Assembly: GCA_963070105.1 (NCBI GenBank) | Contig: OY718806.1 | Coordinates: 3,258,865-3,322,864, forward strand | DNA: 64,000 nt | Direction: 5' to 3' | DNA from: Litomosoides sigmodontis | Lineage: Eukaryota; Nematoda; Chromadorea; Rhabditida; Onchocercidae | Shown here: one piece after another, positions 46,101-58,615 of the stretch | Layout: each line of letters begins with the position of its first letter | How positions within the stretch are numbered: position 1 is the stretch's first letter | Position numbers and translations under genes: made by a program | Notes under the pieces: generated by a model | Databases searched by the model: none | Told to the model about the DNA's origin: nothing | The model's input: only the letters and a program-made list of their open reading frames with translations

Positions 46101-49100
46101 CCATGGTTTAAAATCCGGAAAATTTAAAAAACACTAACATTTGTTCAAATTATCCGAAATAGTGTATATACAAAAGTTTTCCGCTTCAAGGACGTTTTTC
46201 TCGAGGCGTTTTAAAAAAAAAATGCGAAATGTTTATCGACTCCAACTGCTGTCTTTTTCCTTCCGAGCGGACGAGCTCATAATTTCTTCCCGCATAAATG
46301 CACTGGTATTTTCAGCTACTGGTTTATCACGTCGTTGGCTACATGCGATATAATTATGGCTGCGATCAGTTTAGCTCATCTCGTGCCTGCTACGGCTTTT
46401 CATAGTGCCTTCCTAGACTTCTACTCGGTTCGCAATGTGCTTATGATATTCTTCTACGATCTCTTCTGGTACACAGGCGTTTTGCAGCTAGCACTAATGG
46501 CATGCAACAGGTTCGCCATTTGCTTATTTGCTAAATTTTTAATTTTCCACCATATTATCTAGCGAATCGTTTAGCTATGGCATTCTTTCGCTAAGCTTTC
46601 ATTAGACAAATTCCGAGCAGAAATTACAGTGTTAATGTTTCCATCACTCTCAGAGAAACATACGTTGATGACAGCGAATAGAATTTTCGTCCCTCTGAAA
46701 TGCCAACTTACAGATTTGTAAGCATAGTTTATCCAATGGAATATAAATGGCTATTTTCACCACGCAATGCATTGGTTGCAATATTACTTGGTTACGTATT
46801 AGGCCTGGCAGTGTCCTTGCCAACATTATTTCCATGCTGTCATACTTTGTGGAACGCTGATTACTACATCACTGTCTACGATCCTGTAAATACCTGGTAC
46901 TACAGTCTTCTTCTTTCCTTGACATCGTGCTTTATTTGAAGTTTGGTTATATAGGTAAATGAATTATAGATGGTGGTGCTTCATATATTAGGTCATAGCG
47001 CTAAACGATATGAGAGAGAGAGAGAGCGAGCGAGAGATAACGATAGAATTCAGAAAACAGAAATTGAATATATTTTATTTCACACTTATTAATATTGTAC
47101 GTACGTATGTTAGGATTATCGAGAAAGGAAAAAGAAATCTTAGATGTAATTAAACGTGTGCAATAGCAAAATTTCTGGAACTTTTTAACTTCTAATTTTT
47201 ACTGAAAAATAGTTCCGGCGTATTTCAAAACAACGACTGATTGATTTAAGATAAAGTTTGACTATTGACGATTTTTGATTGGTACTGTACCATTTTGTGA
47301 TACAAAATTTCGGCCTAATTCTACAAATTTCAAATATTTTCCCACATAGGCTGGGAAGTTGTAGTTTTCTGACATGCTTTAAACGCGCCAACAGAATAAT
47401 AAATAAGGAGAGAGAATTCAAAATGCTAATGAATAAGCATTCCTAATGGCATCACAAATGTTACATGAATCAAGCAAACGCAACTTATTTATGAGGTTTT
47501 ATTGAGTTTCTTACTTGGAAATCACTGCAGAAATTCGGCAGAATGATAGGGATGAAGCATTCACAGCGAAATATTGACCTCCTAAAATTTGTAAAGTTTT
47601 ATGTGATAGATGTTTTATGTGATTATGTGATAGATGACTTTGAAAATCAACTTTAATGGGAATGTTAGGTGCTTCATTCTGAAAAAAAAATCTCAATTTC
47701 ACTTGTTTACTATTTTTTTTGCAATAATTGGACAGTGGTAAAAATTGACCCACAAATAGGAACTAGCTAGTTTCTGAAGTTGTATAGAGAATGAATCACA
47801 GCTTATTCCATGATTTATTTGTGTCTTATTTCGGTAAAGATGACACCGCTCAAGTGTAATTAGTTTGCGGACACTGCGTTTTGAGCGCACTGAAACCTCT
47901 GTGAGTTTCATTACACTTGAGATTCAGAATGACAGCTGGTAAGAGAATATTCTGTCGCGACATCCCTAGTCTAATTATTCTTGTCAATTAAATTTCGCAA
48001 AGGCATAACATGGGATGTAGTAAGACATGATTGAATTTTGTTTACCTTGTATTTCTTTGAAGAGCTGAAATGAACGAAATGGGAAAGGATAGCGCAGATA
48101 AAAAAATCTAATCAAGCATTTTAGCTAGCGGCTTCTAAATCATACTAAGTATGCTGAATCTCAAATTTCACTGCATAAGTAATACCTATCTATGCTCTAG
48201 CGCACTAAAGCTTTTGTGGAATATAAGTCAATCACTTACTACTTGTTCATATATATTACTTACAGTTTTGATGATCTAAAACTTGGAAAGCAAAGAAGTG
48301 GCCGAATACTGAATATGATCAAGTTTAAAACTAAGCATATATTGATGCGATTTTTTTACAACCTCCAACAAACGCTATTTTAGGTATAAATATATTGATA
48401 TGGGCGTCAACAGTCTGTCTTTACTAGTTATGATTGTTTCATACGCAGTAATTATCTATAAAGTACGAGAAAGCAGCCAGGCAATTGCCAAACATCAGTT
48501 AAAGGTATCTAATCTGAATTTTTTTTAAATCGAAAAAACAAATAACCCTTAATGGCATCTCACTGTTGTAATTGCAATGCATTTGATTGCATAATCTGTC
48601 AACCAAACTTCAATGAAATACTTTGTTTTGTTATTTAACTTAAAAATTTCCATCAATGAATTTAGCACTTTTGACAATTGCGCATCTTGCGGAACAAAAT
48701 TTATGAAAGAATATTTTGGCAAAATTTTTTAAATTTTTAATACTTTTTGCAGAGATTGCTATAGGCTTATCACCGTTTTTTTCAGATAAAAGATACGCGT
48801 TTGGAAAATGGCGATCATTCGTGCGCGCGATCGAGCAGTTTTAAGACAGCCCGTAGACAGATCAGTAAAAAAGAGATGAGACTTTTCATACAAGTGAGCA
48901 AATTGGATTTGTTTCCTCTTGAATTTGATTGTTGCTGGTCGGTTTCCCGTACTGTCAGGATTCACGTACCACTTTAGCGTCAACGTCTAACAGTATTTTC
49001 AGTTTTTTGTTGTTTCGTTGGCTTTTCTACTTACATGGACAACATGGCAATGGCTTCCACACATATCTGAATCAAAATGGGCCTACTTTTTTATGACTTC

Positions 49101-49492
49101 GTTGTTTTTCATAAATAATTCCATCAATCCGACAGTGTATTTACTCTTCAATACTCAGGTTTCTTCCTTCGTGTGCTTTTCTTTTTCTTTGCTAAGTGTA
49201 TCAATTGTATTTGAAAGCGATAATTGAGCTCTACAATACGCTACGAATATTTTTTAACTTACAGTTACGGGACGAAGTAGCTCGTCTGTTATGCAATCCA
49301 AGCAGAAAGACTGCTCCACGGACTCATCACGGATGCGTGTTAACGTCGAAGAAAATGCTCAAATGTAACGCAACTAAAAACCAATCAACAGGAAGCAGTG
49401 ATAGCAGCAGTCAACAACACGATGAACGTTGCAAAGCGTCAACAACACAGAGCGGACATGACCTAACAACGACCAGAGCATCCGACACTTAA
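43152..49492 (+). CDS. Seven-transmembrane GPCR, nematode Srx-like, 394 residues
   Basis: A class A-like serpentine receptor, closest by eye to the nematode Srx chemoreceptor group. Exons: 43152-43213, 43326-43457, 46316-46510, 46714-46896, 48384-48504, 48786-48893, 49003-49158, 49265-49492. All phases agree and the gene is complete. A 27-residue N-terminus precedes TM1 (VVVTVWLIMLTYALVSN). TM2 and TM3 are in exon three, ending LMACNRF, where NRF occupies the DRY position and is followed by VSIVYPMEYKWLFSP. TM4 is in exon four, TM5 in exon five, a basic third loop in exon six. TM6 and TM7 (with NPTVY, the NPxxY motif) are in exon seven. The tail is Ser/Thr/Gln-rich. Introns two and four are long (2.9 and 1.5 kb). 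The fifth exon joins in frame only from the donor at 46897. A neuropeptide-type receptor is the alternative; the ligand is unknown. Confidence 0.85.
43458..46315 (+). other. Large intron 2 of the GPCR gene
   Basis: About 2.9 kb of AT-rich intron. The open frame at 44924-44577 on the minus strand (115 codons, hydrophobic) has no recognised similarity and is probably chance. Confidence 0.7.
47012..47036. repeat. (GA)n microsatellite
   Basis: GA dinucleotide tract with GC interruptions inside GPCR intron 4. Confidence 0.85.
47849..47921. repeat. 12-bp perfect inverted repeat in GPCR intron 4
   Basis: CTCAAGTGTAAT at 47849-47860 is the exact reverse complement of ATTACACTTGAG at 47910-47921, 49 bases apart. 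Confidence 0.75.
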
Positions 49493-51307
49493 AGTTTAGC
49501 AAATTCGGCGGCATCTTCACTTCAATGACAATGATGATGATGACAAGTGATGCTTTCTTTTCTGACAATGATGATGACAAGTGACAGTGGATGCTAATTA
49601 TGGATGTCACACACACACACACACACACATAGCAATAATAGAGTGTGGAAAAAAACCCCATCGACAGTTCCTTGTTGATAATAATATTTTCATTGATGAA
49701 AATGACACTTCATTTGTTCAGTTGATCAATTATAATATTTTTATTTAAGCACTAAAATAGGTAGGCTTTAGCAACTTCTCTGTGCAGCATTATTAAGATG
49801 TATGAGAAGAGCAATGGTGTCTCATTTAAATCATGCAAAACCTCCCATTAACTTTTACTGAGTACCACTCAGATATATTGGAATAAAATGCTTCATGCAA
49901 TTTATTCTGCCTTACTGCTGTAAGTAAACGATCAAATACAGGCCTTTTGAAAAATTTAACATGTGGGAAGGAATTTCACGGTGAAGAATCGTTACAGAAA
50001 GTAAGGCTTTACAGTGAAGTAAGCCTGATTGTAACATTTTCACTTCGTATGGATCGAATGTACTCAGCGAACATTCTCGTGGTACAGCTATCAGAAAATT
50101 TATTAACAGTACTGCTATGACGCAAACACAACTGCAATATAGTTGGATCAAAAAATCCATTATATTTGATCCAAAACTAAAAATTGGAAATTTAAAATTT
50201 GAAAATGGAAAGAAGCAACAATTATCAAGTAACAAAATTACTACGAAATCATTAGATCGGATAAGTTGACAAGCAGCACGATGAAGTTAGAGTTAGAGTA
50301 ATCGGAAAAAAACCTCACTATTTAAGCATGCATGAACTTTATACGAGCCAGTTAAGAATGCTAAAAATTTTCACTTTCTGGCAGTGATAACATGAAGCAA
50401 AATGTAATGGCAGTTTTGTTCGCCAAAATATATTTCAGCGCTATCGCTTTTGTTGATAGTACACTTATCAGTTATCATTAAATAGAATCAAATGCTAGAA
50501 AAATGGAAAATTATGCTGGCTTCCTGGCTCTCACACGGGTCTATTATCAAAAATTCCGGTAACATAGCCTGTGTGCTTTATCAGTTTCTCAACCAGACCT
50601 CCACGTTCTCAGTAAAAGTGAAATCATTTTATTGATTTCAACCATTTGTACAATTATTATTCATTATATCAACCTCTTCATTATATTTGAAGGTTCGGAA
50701 TTATAAATCACGAGGAAGAATCTGGACATCAGTGGGTCTGGACATCGCAGTCGGTCGGTTTACTCCAAGGACGAAACTGATAAATATGAATGAAGCACGG
50801 ATAATTTAAACCCTAAAGTCCTGATGAATGTTTAAGGACTTTTGTGCCTTTGTTACCCAAACGTAAATTAAATGGCTTCTGTTTTCGAAGGCTGAAAATT
50901 GGAGCCCGACTTGTACAGGCTCAATTCTGCAGTAGAATGAGCCAATTCAGCACATTCTGTCTACATGCAATAGAAAGCCTAGATCAAACAACCTGCAGCA
51001 AAAATCTTTTATTCGTGTTTTGATTGTACAGAAAAGTTCGCAAATATAAGGCTCATCTCCACACAGAAAAAAGAAAAATCCATTTCATGAACTTCTCTCC
51101 ATCACATAAGCTAGAGACGAGCTCATACAATCTTATTGAAATATACAAAGATACTGTGTCCGTACGCTTTATTACCAAATTTTATTGACTCCGACCAACT
51201 ATCTCGTCCTAAGATTTTGTCATTTTTCAGTACGATACCTGAACGTTTGAGAAAATTTTGAGAGAATCCAACGGTAATACGAAATGCAAAACGAATTACA
51301 TGATAAG
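49493..51307. other. Intergenic interval between convergent GPCR and ANKS1 genes
   Basis: About 1.8 kb expected to contain both 3' UTRs. The first part has an imperfect direct repeat built on TGACAATGATGATGA (about 49526-49585) and a CA microsatellite. No supported gene. Confidence 0.6.
49609..49629. repeat. (CA)n microsatellite
   Basis: About ten CA units in the presumed GPCR 3' UTR region. Confidence 0.9.
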
Positions 51308-54300
51308 TTAGATCGCAATCGGCCCAACACTGTCATAACTATCGTTGGTAATTCTGTAGCATACTTCGAATGCTTGCCCAAGAGTTATTATTATTTCCGT
51401 TGCTACATCCTACAACAAAGCTAGCTATACAAAGCACCGCACATAAAGAAATAGTTCTTTATACACAACGTTTCCAGTTCTCAATTAAAAGTAGCTAAGT
51501 TTCATGAACAAGGCATGGTATTTCAAACTCAATATGTTCTACTTGAAACTTATATGAAGTGAAAAATTGTAACAACTTACAGCAGTCAAGACGCAAAACA
51601 CATGACAGAAATGGCGATTTCCATCTTGTGATATATAAGCGAAACAATTTAGATCTCTTTCATCTTGACAGACTATCTGTATCTGTGCTATTTCATGCTC
51701 GACAGTAAGTTGCTGAAAGTGTATTACAATAGAACTGTTTACGGGAATATCATTTTGAACTTATTTATCAGTTTTTCGTTCTAAAAAAGCTATTTGATAA
51801 ATCATGAGTAAAAGATCAAAAACCTTTGTAATAGCATCGAGTACTCGAACACCCGACACTGAGATTTCCAGTAAAACATGAGGAACTTTGGCTATTTCGC
51901 GAATACCTTTCTAAAAAGATGCTTACTAAAAAACAAACGGCAAAATGATAATAAAATTGCTGCTTTAAACATAAAAAAATACATGAGAGTAACTGTTTAC
52001 ATAATACTTTACCTTCAACTTGATCATAGCTCTTCGAGAATCCTCTGTCTCTTCAACATTTGATATTTCCATCGATCCAAGATAATGAGCTGAATAGGAG
52101 ATGCAACTCTCAATAAGTGTATTAGACGAGTGCTGCCATTCAGTCTGCCGTCCTCCAACAATCACCGAGTGCGGTATTTGAGTACTTGATGATGACTGCA
52201 TTGTACTTCTAAACTTCCACTATTAGATTTATTGGATTGTTTTTTTGCAGAATTCATCTTGTTTTACAATTTGATCATGTTTTTAAATGAGAAAAACATG
52301 GTTCGTCTCAGAAAGCGACAAACTTTGAAATGAATCACCTGCTCTCCTGACCGCTATCCACTTCTTCTTGCGCTGCCGCCGCTCGTTCTGCCGCCCTTTG
52401 ACGTCGCTCTTCCTTTGCTTTCTTCAAAGAATTTAAAATTCGCTTCTGATGACCAAGTTTTGTAATACCAAGAATCTGAAAATAATGTAGTCTATGAAAG
52501 AGGCAAAGAGGAGTATAAAATCTAAAGCACGCTTGCTCCTTACTTTTAAATGTTTCCGCGTCGAATCGACTGCAAAGACGATCAACATCGACGTCAACCC
52601 ACCATTTACAAAGTGACCGAGATAATCTTCCAGTTCCAGTGAATGTAACCAGTCCGAAACATATGTAAAAGAATCTGAAAAATTCAAATCGATAATAAAT
52701 TTAGCGATGAGTGATTTAAAAAATTGAACACTAACTTGCACTTTGGATAGGAACACTCGGGTAATTCTCTAAATACAACCCGATTTGATGTTGTGTTGAC
52801 TTATCAAACCCAATTTCTTGCATGGAAGCACGGTCAAGCGTTGACTGCTGCAAATAACAATAGTCGATGCAAGTTTCGGAATACAAACCTCTCCTAAGAA
52901 ATTTTTTAATTCCAAAAATAAGTTGTTTAAAAAAATCAATGTTTGTTTTCTTTTTAAAGCAAGAACACACACCATATGGTCAACACTATCAAAGCCGTTG
53001 TTTTCGAGAATTTCGGCAATTTCATTTGCTCTAGGATTAGGTATCCCAACACACACATTTAACCATTCAGCAACAGCATTTACTCCGCGCTGAAAGAAAA
53101 AGTGCTCTTTAATATGGCAAGAGTCAAAATAAAACAACTATATACATAGCTTTTCTCTCAAAGTTTAAGTGATGATAACTGACTATTAGGAATTAGTGAC
53201 CTTCGTACTGACCGGTTGTTTATATCTTTTGCCAGCATCAAATTCAAGTGACTGTCTATTTTGCACTGTCTGTGGTCCACTTAATTGCAACGTTAATGCT
53301 TGAGATGTCCTATCTTTGAGGTAAACGGCCACTTTTGGTTCATACTGAGCTGTAAACACCGATTCCCGACAAATTGCGCCACCGAATGACTCCATTATTT
53401 CATTGATCTGATAACATATTTTTTAATACAACTCATATTTATTGTCGCCTCAGTAATTTTTTGTAAATCCATATATTAAGTTGAAATTACAGTTTAAAAC
53501 TCCACCTTTTTCCATTCGATACTTTCATCTAGGGAGCTATGCCGAGTCGAAACTTGTATACTGCTGTTCAGTTCGTCCCTATTTTGCTCGCCATCGCTTG
53601 AGATGGATAATCCACATGGCTCTACAAAAAAAAAGCTAAAACATGGGAAGGGAAATAAAGTTTGTTTTGATGACTGTATCCACGAAAATACATGTTTACT
53701 TTCTTCTGCAATTTCGTTAAGAACAAGATTTTTGACAATAAACACTCACCCTTACTTATGCTGCCATATCCCGGAATAGAAGACGCAGTTGGTAACCGTA
53801 CCTCCACAGAAGAAAGTGATTGATCATCCATGCTGGAATAGTTTAAATTACAAAAGTATTTCGACTTTGGCGACAAAAAAACTTCTCTAAAGATAAAATC
53901 TCACTTGAACTGCTTGTAACGCTGACTGCGTTCCTGCGAAGGAGAAATTACTGATGGTGCTGTCGAAGAGACATGAGAGATCATCGGTAGGGAACATGAA
54001 GACGCCAAAGTGCAGTCTGATCCTACTGAAATCCAGATGTATTTTGCCGTATAAATAAATCAATAATGAAGATTATCCACATGATAAGCTTCAAGTATAG
54101 AAACCTGATGACGGTGATTTTGTATCCTTCTGCGTATGTTGTGATCTTTTGCTTACAGTAGGAGATTGTGACAGACGCTGCTTAACATCATCCTAAAACT
54201 AGAAATGTTCTATTTCAAAAATATTAAACCCTACAAGTCCACACAAAACAAACATTGTTACAAGAATATTTCAAACCTGACTGCAAAGAAAATGATGGAT

Positions 54301-57300
54301 GCGAGACTCGGCAGTTTCAGGACTTGGAAGATGGTCAAGCTCAAACTGACCATTATTAGTATTTGTCCCCTTTTCATTTTTTCCTGTCATGATTTCCACG
54401 GAACTGGTCAGTGTAGTCTAAAGTGACTTCATTTAACGCAAGAAAGCTATAAAATAAAAAATATTGGAAAAAAGAAAATTACAATGTAGATTTTAAAAAA
54501 TATACAGCAATCATTAAATTACCCTCACTGAACAACTTGATTTAACAGCAGACATCACAGAACTGCAAGCTGGTATGGAACAGTCGTCATTTAAGATGCG
54601 TGAGTGCCTTCTCTGTTTATTCTGAAATGAGACTTTACAGCCTTGACCAAATCTACATCTGTCATTGCTTTGCACAAGATGAATATCGGCAGATCAAAAG
54701 AAAACTTTCTAGTGTTTTCATTTGTCAAAACTAAAACTTGGTTTAGGCATCACGGTTGGTGAAGGACTTCGCAAACTTTAAATGGATACAGCCGTATACT
54801 TAAGCTTACCTCTTCCATTGTACACCTTTCTGGAGAATTTTGTATCGAGAGAATACTGGCTGAAGCTGACATAGAAACCTCTTCAGGGAGTGCTAATGGT
54901 GCCCGACCGTGAGTTGAAGAAGCTATTCCATACGGAACAATGTGGTTTTGTTCCCCAGATGATGCTAAAAATCATATACAACTTACTGCTAAGACTTGCA
55001 CATGAAATTCTTGATGATCAGAGAAATCAATAAACTAGTCTAGTTCCATTCCAGAGAATCATAATTTTAAAAATGGAAATTGGTTCCTAGAAAAAAACAT
55101 ACAACGTTCAAGAGTTGAGGAAGCAAAAGCGAGGATGGATGTTGGGCTTTCTGTTCGATATAAAGAACTTGGTGGGCTATATTTAACAAGACCACTGCTC
55201 TTACTTGTACTAGTTTGATGTGTTTTAGTTTTTCGAGGAGTCGATTCGGGCTTCAGTGTTTTCTCCAACAAGAGCAAACGTTGACAACCAGGCTTCACTA
55301 AAAATTAGTGGCTGAATTCCAGAGTAATATTTTTAAGGTCGGATTCGTAGTAAATTCAAAAACGTAAACTTTTAAAAGCAATTACATATGATAGTATCAA
55401 ATGTGATTTCTTACCAAGTGGCATAGTCTGAGTGCCATCACTTCTAATACTACAGGACGGTATACCAACATCTTCACAGCTATCCTCATGTACTGATTTC
55501 GCTTCGCAGGTATGCTGCCAACGTCGGTGCCCTGAAGACAGATTTTTGTAGCAATTTTTTAATGCACTATTAAATTTGTAAAGGAAGTACAAAAAAAAAG
55601 GAAAAACGAAAAATTTTGAGAAATCTATAAAAACTGTCAACATAACTAAACTTTATAGTCTGAAAAATTTGTATATTTTTATAAAAAAATATAAAAAAAT
55701 TCAAGTCAATGAAAGTTTACCAGGTGGTGGAGCGTTATCGTAAACAATAACATTGTGTGGTACATTGTCATAGGCCAGAACACGTTGTGGTGGGTTTACC
55801 CCACTGTTATACGGATCAGCATGATGAGATCGCCAAGCATCGTACGACAATAGAGCTTGATATGAACATGCTATTGCTGGATCTGGAATAAAACAATTTC
55901 ACAAAAATCAAGGAAGAAAAGCGCAGCCTGCCGCTAAAGCTGATCAAACTGACGGAGTCTAGGTTTTCCCGTGCAAAAAAAATCCGTCATTTCTTATCCA
56001 AAACACTTTTCTAAGTTATAGTTTTTAATTGCTAAAAACGAAATAGCTTTTTTTTACCTGAATTAAGTGATGTTCGACCAACTCCCATCCTCGGTAAAGG
56101 AACCCCATTTCTCTGAAGTGTGTGTCGATACTTACGACTCGGTAATACGACAGCAAACTGAGATATGCTATTTTCTTCATTAAAATCCTCAGCTTGATCT
56201 GATGACTGTTGTAAACTGAAACACACCAAAACAAAATAAAAAAACAAGTACACAAGGAGCAAAAATTAAGCTTTACCCAGATTCGCTCCTAGGTGATTCC
56301 ACTTGAGTGACTGACAAAAACGAAGTTGAAATACCATCCTGATCATCATTAACTAATGCAGCTGCATCAGCCTGAAACATGATTGCTGAATTTTAAATTT
56401 AATCATAGCATGCAGTTTTAGAATTGTTAAAATAAAAAAAAATACCAATGTTGATGGTTGTGGACAATAATTGCCAACATCTGAAGTGATATCAGTTCCA
56501 TATGAACTGTGTTGTGCGTAATTTCGCGATGCGTGAAGTCTGGCTGAAGTAGAAAAACATATTTCTTGAAAAAGTGCTACAGCTTTTGGAAAAACTACTC
56601 GTTCCATTTAGCTTTCAAACATCTCTAAGTACCTGAAGATAATTCCGGTATCGGTTTCCAGACACTATCTTTTGGGTTAGCGTCATACTTCGAACGAAAC
56701 GGTAAATTTAAGTAAACCGAATTATTCTCTGAACTGACTTTCTCACTTTGATGATCCTTGCATTTCTGTATGTAAGCTATAAAATAGCAGCAATCAAAAT
56801 ATACGTTAAAATTGGAAAAAAATTTGTAAGTTGTAGGAGGCTGTCTAGGTAAAAGAGAGTAAAGAATAACCTTCAATGAGCTTACGACATTCCGACCATC
56901 CCTCTCGGCTCTGTATTACTTGTGTGAGATCTGAAGCTTTTTCATTTTCATGCTCTGCTAAAGTTTCTAACACAGTACGCCCTTGTCCATCACGGGTATC
57001 AACACTAATACCTATAATCTCGGAATATCCAAAAAAATTGTAAAATAAATATGTTACCATTATTAGAGCCGTATTATATTAAAAAACACCAAAACAGAAT
57101 TATTTTCATCTAGAAACTTTCAAACAAAAAGGAAGAGAACAATCCACACATAATTAACCTTTTTCAAGCAGCAACTTAACAGCTTCAACTTTTCCAAACA
57201 GTGCTGCAACGTGCAATGCACTGCCTTCTTCGGTAACATAATCAAGATCGAAACCGGAATGACATAATATTTCGAGGCAATCAATGTGACCGTGACGAGC

Positions 57301-58615
57301 AGCTGCATGCAAAGGATATACTACTTGAGCTGAATGTCGTGACCTTCCTGGATCTGTCGTAATGCACTCTGACGCACTCTAAACGGAAGAGTTCAAAAAC
57401 AATGCAAAACATACTATGTTTTACTAACTAATGGCATTGACATCTCTGAACCTAACCTGCAGTGCCAATTCTGGACAATTGCAAATCAGCAAGCGACACA
57501 CATTAGCCTTCCCAAGTCGTGCAGCTACATCTAAAGCTGTTTCAGCACGTGCATTCCTCATTCTGGCGTTTGCATGTGTCTGCAAGATATTTTTATGATA
57601 CAGAATTTTATTTACAAGCAAGAATTTCGCTCAGAACTGACAGTTTCATTGTTTTTTCAGTTCAAACTAAAAACATACAGCAAGCAAGACAGTAACAACT
57701 TTGCCATGGCCATGTTGTGCGGAAAGATGCAAAGGCGATTCTTTGGCGTTGTTCACTGCATCAACTGTATTTGGTTCAGCATTAATTAAAGTCTGAAATT
57801 AAAATATATGTAAATGTAAGGCGTGACGACTTTAATTTTATTAAAATCTAAAAATAAGCTTGGTAGTTACTCTTCCATTAATAATGATTACCTGTATAAC
57901 CTCAACATGTCCATTCCATGCTGCCAAGTGTATTGGCAAACATCCTCGTCGATCTTTTATTCGTGCCATTTGCGAATCAACACTTAGTAAAATTTTGACC
58001 ACCTTGAAAGAATTAAACTTGCGATGGATTACAATGATGCTTAGATACAAGAACTTAATAGACGAATTATCAGCTGTACCTCTTTATGGCCCAGCAAAGC
58101 GGCAAGATGTAGCACAGTATAACCGTTTGATGGATCTACGATCGAACATAGCCACGCTGAATGTGATGACGTCGATGCACGCAAAAAGCTATAACATTTT
58201 TGAATAGCTATTGCTCCAAAATTTCTCTTTTACAACGTTCCATTCTATCAAACCAGTGATGAGGTTCTCAAGTGCATTATAAAATTCTCATCAAGTCTTT
58301 GAAGATTTGTTTTATAAATTCAAAATACGGATGAAAATTTACCTTAGTGGTGTCCGTGGCCTCCTATTACGTCTGCTTAATAGCCATTTTTGCACTTTCT
58401 GCGCATCTCCCCGCCTCACTGCTTCAAAAAGTTCCTACAAACAGTATTCCAACAATATTGTGCGTTTCTCTATAATTAAACATTAAAGAGATGACCATTA
58501 GAAATAGAAGTATGAAGTCTTTCCATATAAAAAAGCAGTTCATGTGTCCTATATAGTTTTTTTAAATGAAAAACGGACTTACCTGCTGAACAGAATTAAG
58601 TTCCTTTGGTGCCAT
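51308..58615 (-). CDS. ANKS1-type adaptor: ankyrin repeats, two SAM domains, PTB domain (1305 residues)
   Basis: A cytoplasmic scaffold like vertebrate ANKS1A/Odin and ANKS1B, linked to receptor-tyrosine-kinase and synaptic signalling. The 31 minus-strand exons run 58615-58583, 58434-58343, 58188-58080, 58002-57892, 57792-57679, 57579-57457, 57378-57159, 57011-56871, 56776-56633, 56543-56446, 56371-56277, 56215-56058, 55882-55721, 55531-55415, 55297-55103, 54964-54810, 54621-54529, 54417-54277, 54192-54105, 54025-53905, 53832-53750, 53621-53506, 53407-53213, 53089-52973, 52847-52736, 52674-52544, 52475-52339, 52208-52013, 51910-51824, 51712-51581, 51409-51308. All phases agree. Ankyrin repeats span about residues 12-310 (GYTVLHLAALLGHKE, GCLPIHLAAWNGH). 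A Ser/Pro-rich linker follows, with paired YDN motifs near 515-530. SAM1 lies at about 965-1045 (VNAVAEWLNVCVGI), SAM2 at about 1045-1105 (VSDWLHSLELEDYLGHF), and the PTB at about 1160-1300 (SAHYLGSMEI to TLGQAFEVCYRI). The ATG has no leader-like acceptor. Confidence 0.95.

Noticed and set aside
46897..46939. Continuation of the GPCR exon to a stop at 46939
   Set aside because: The GTACTA donor at 46897 gives phase 2 and joins the next exon in frame, completing the remaining TM helices. Reading through would truncate the receptor.
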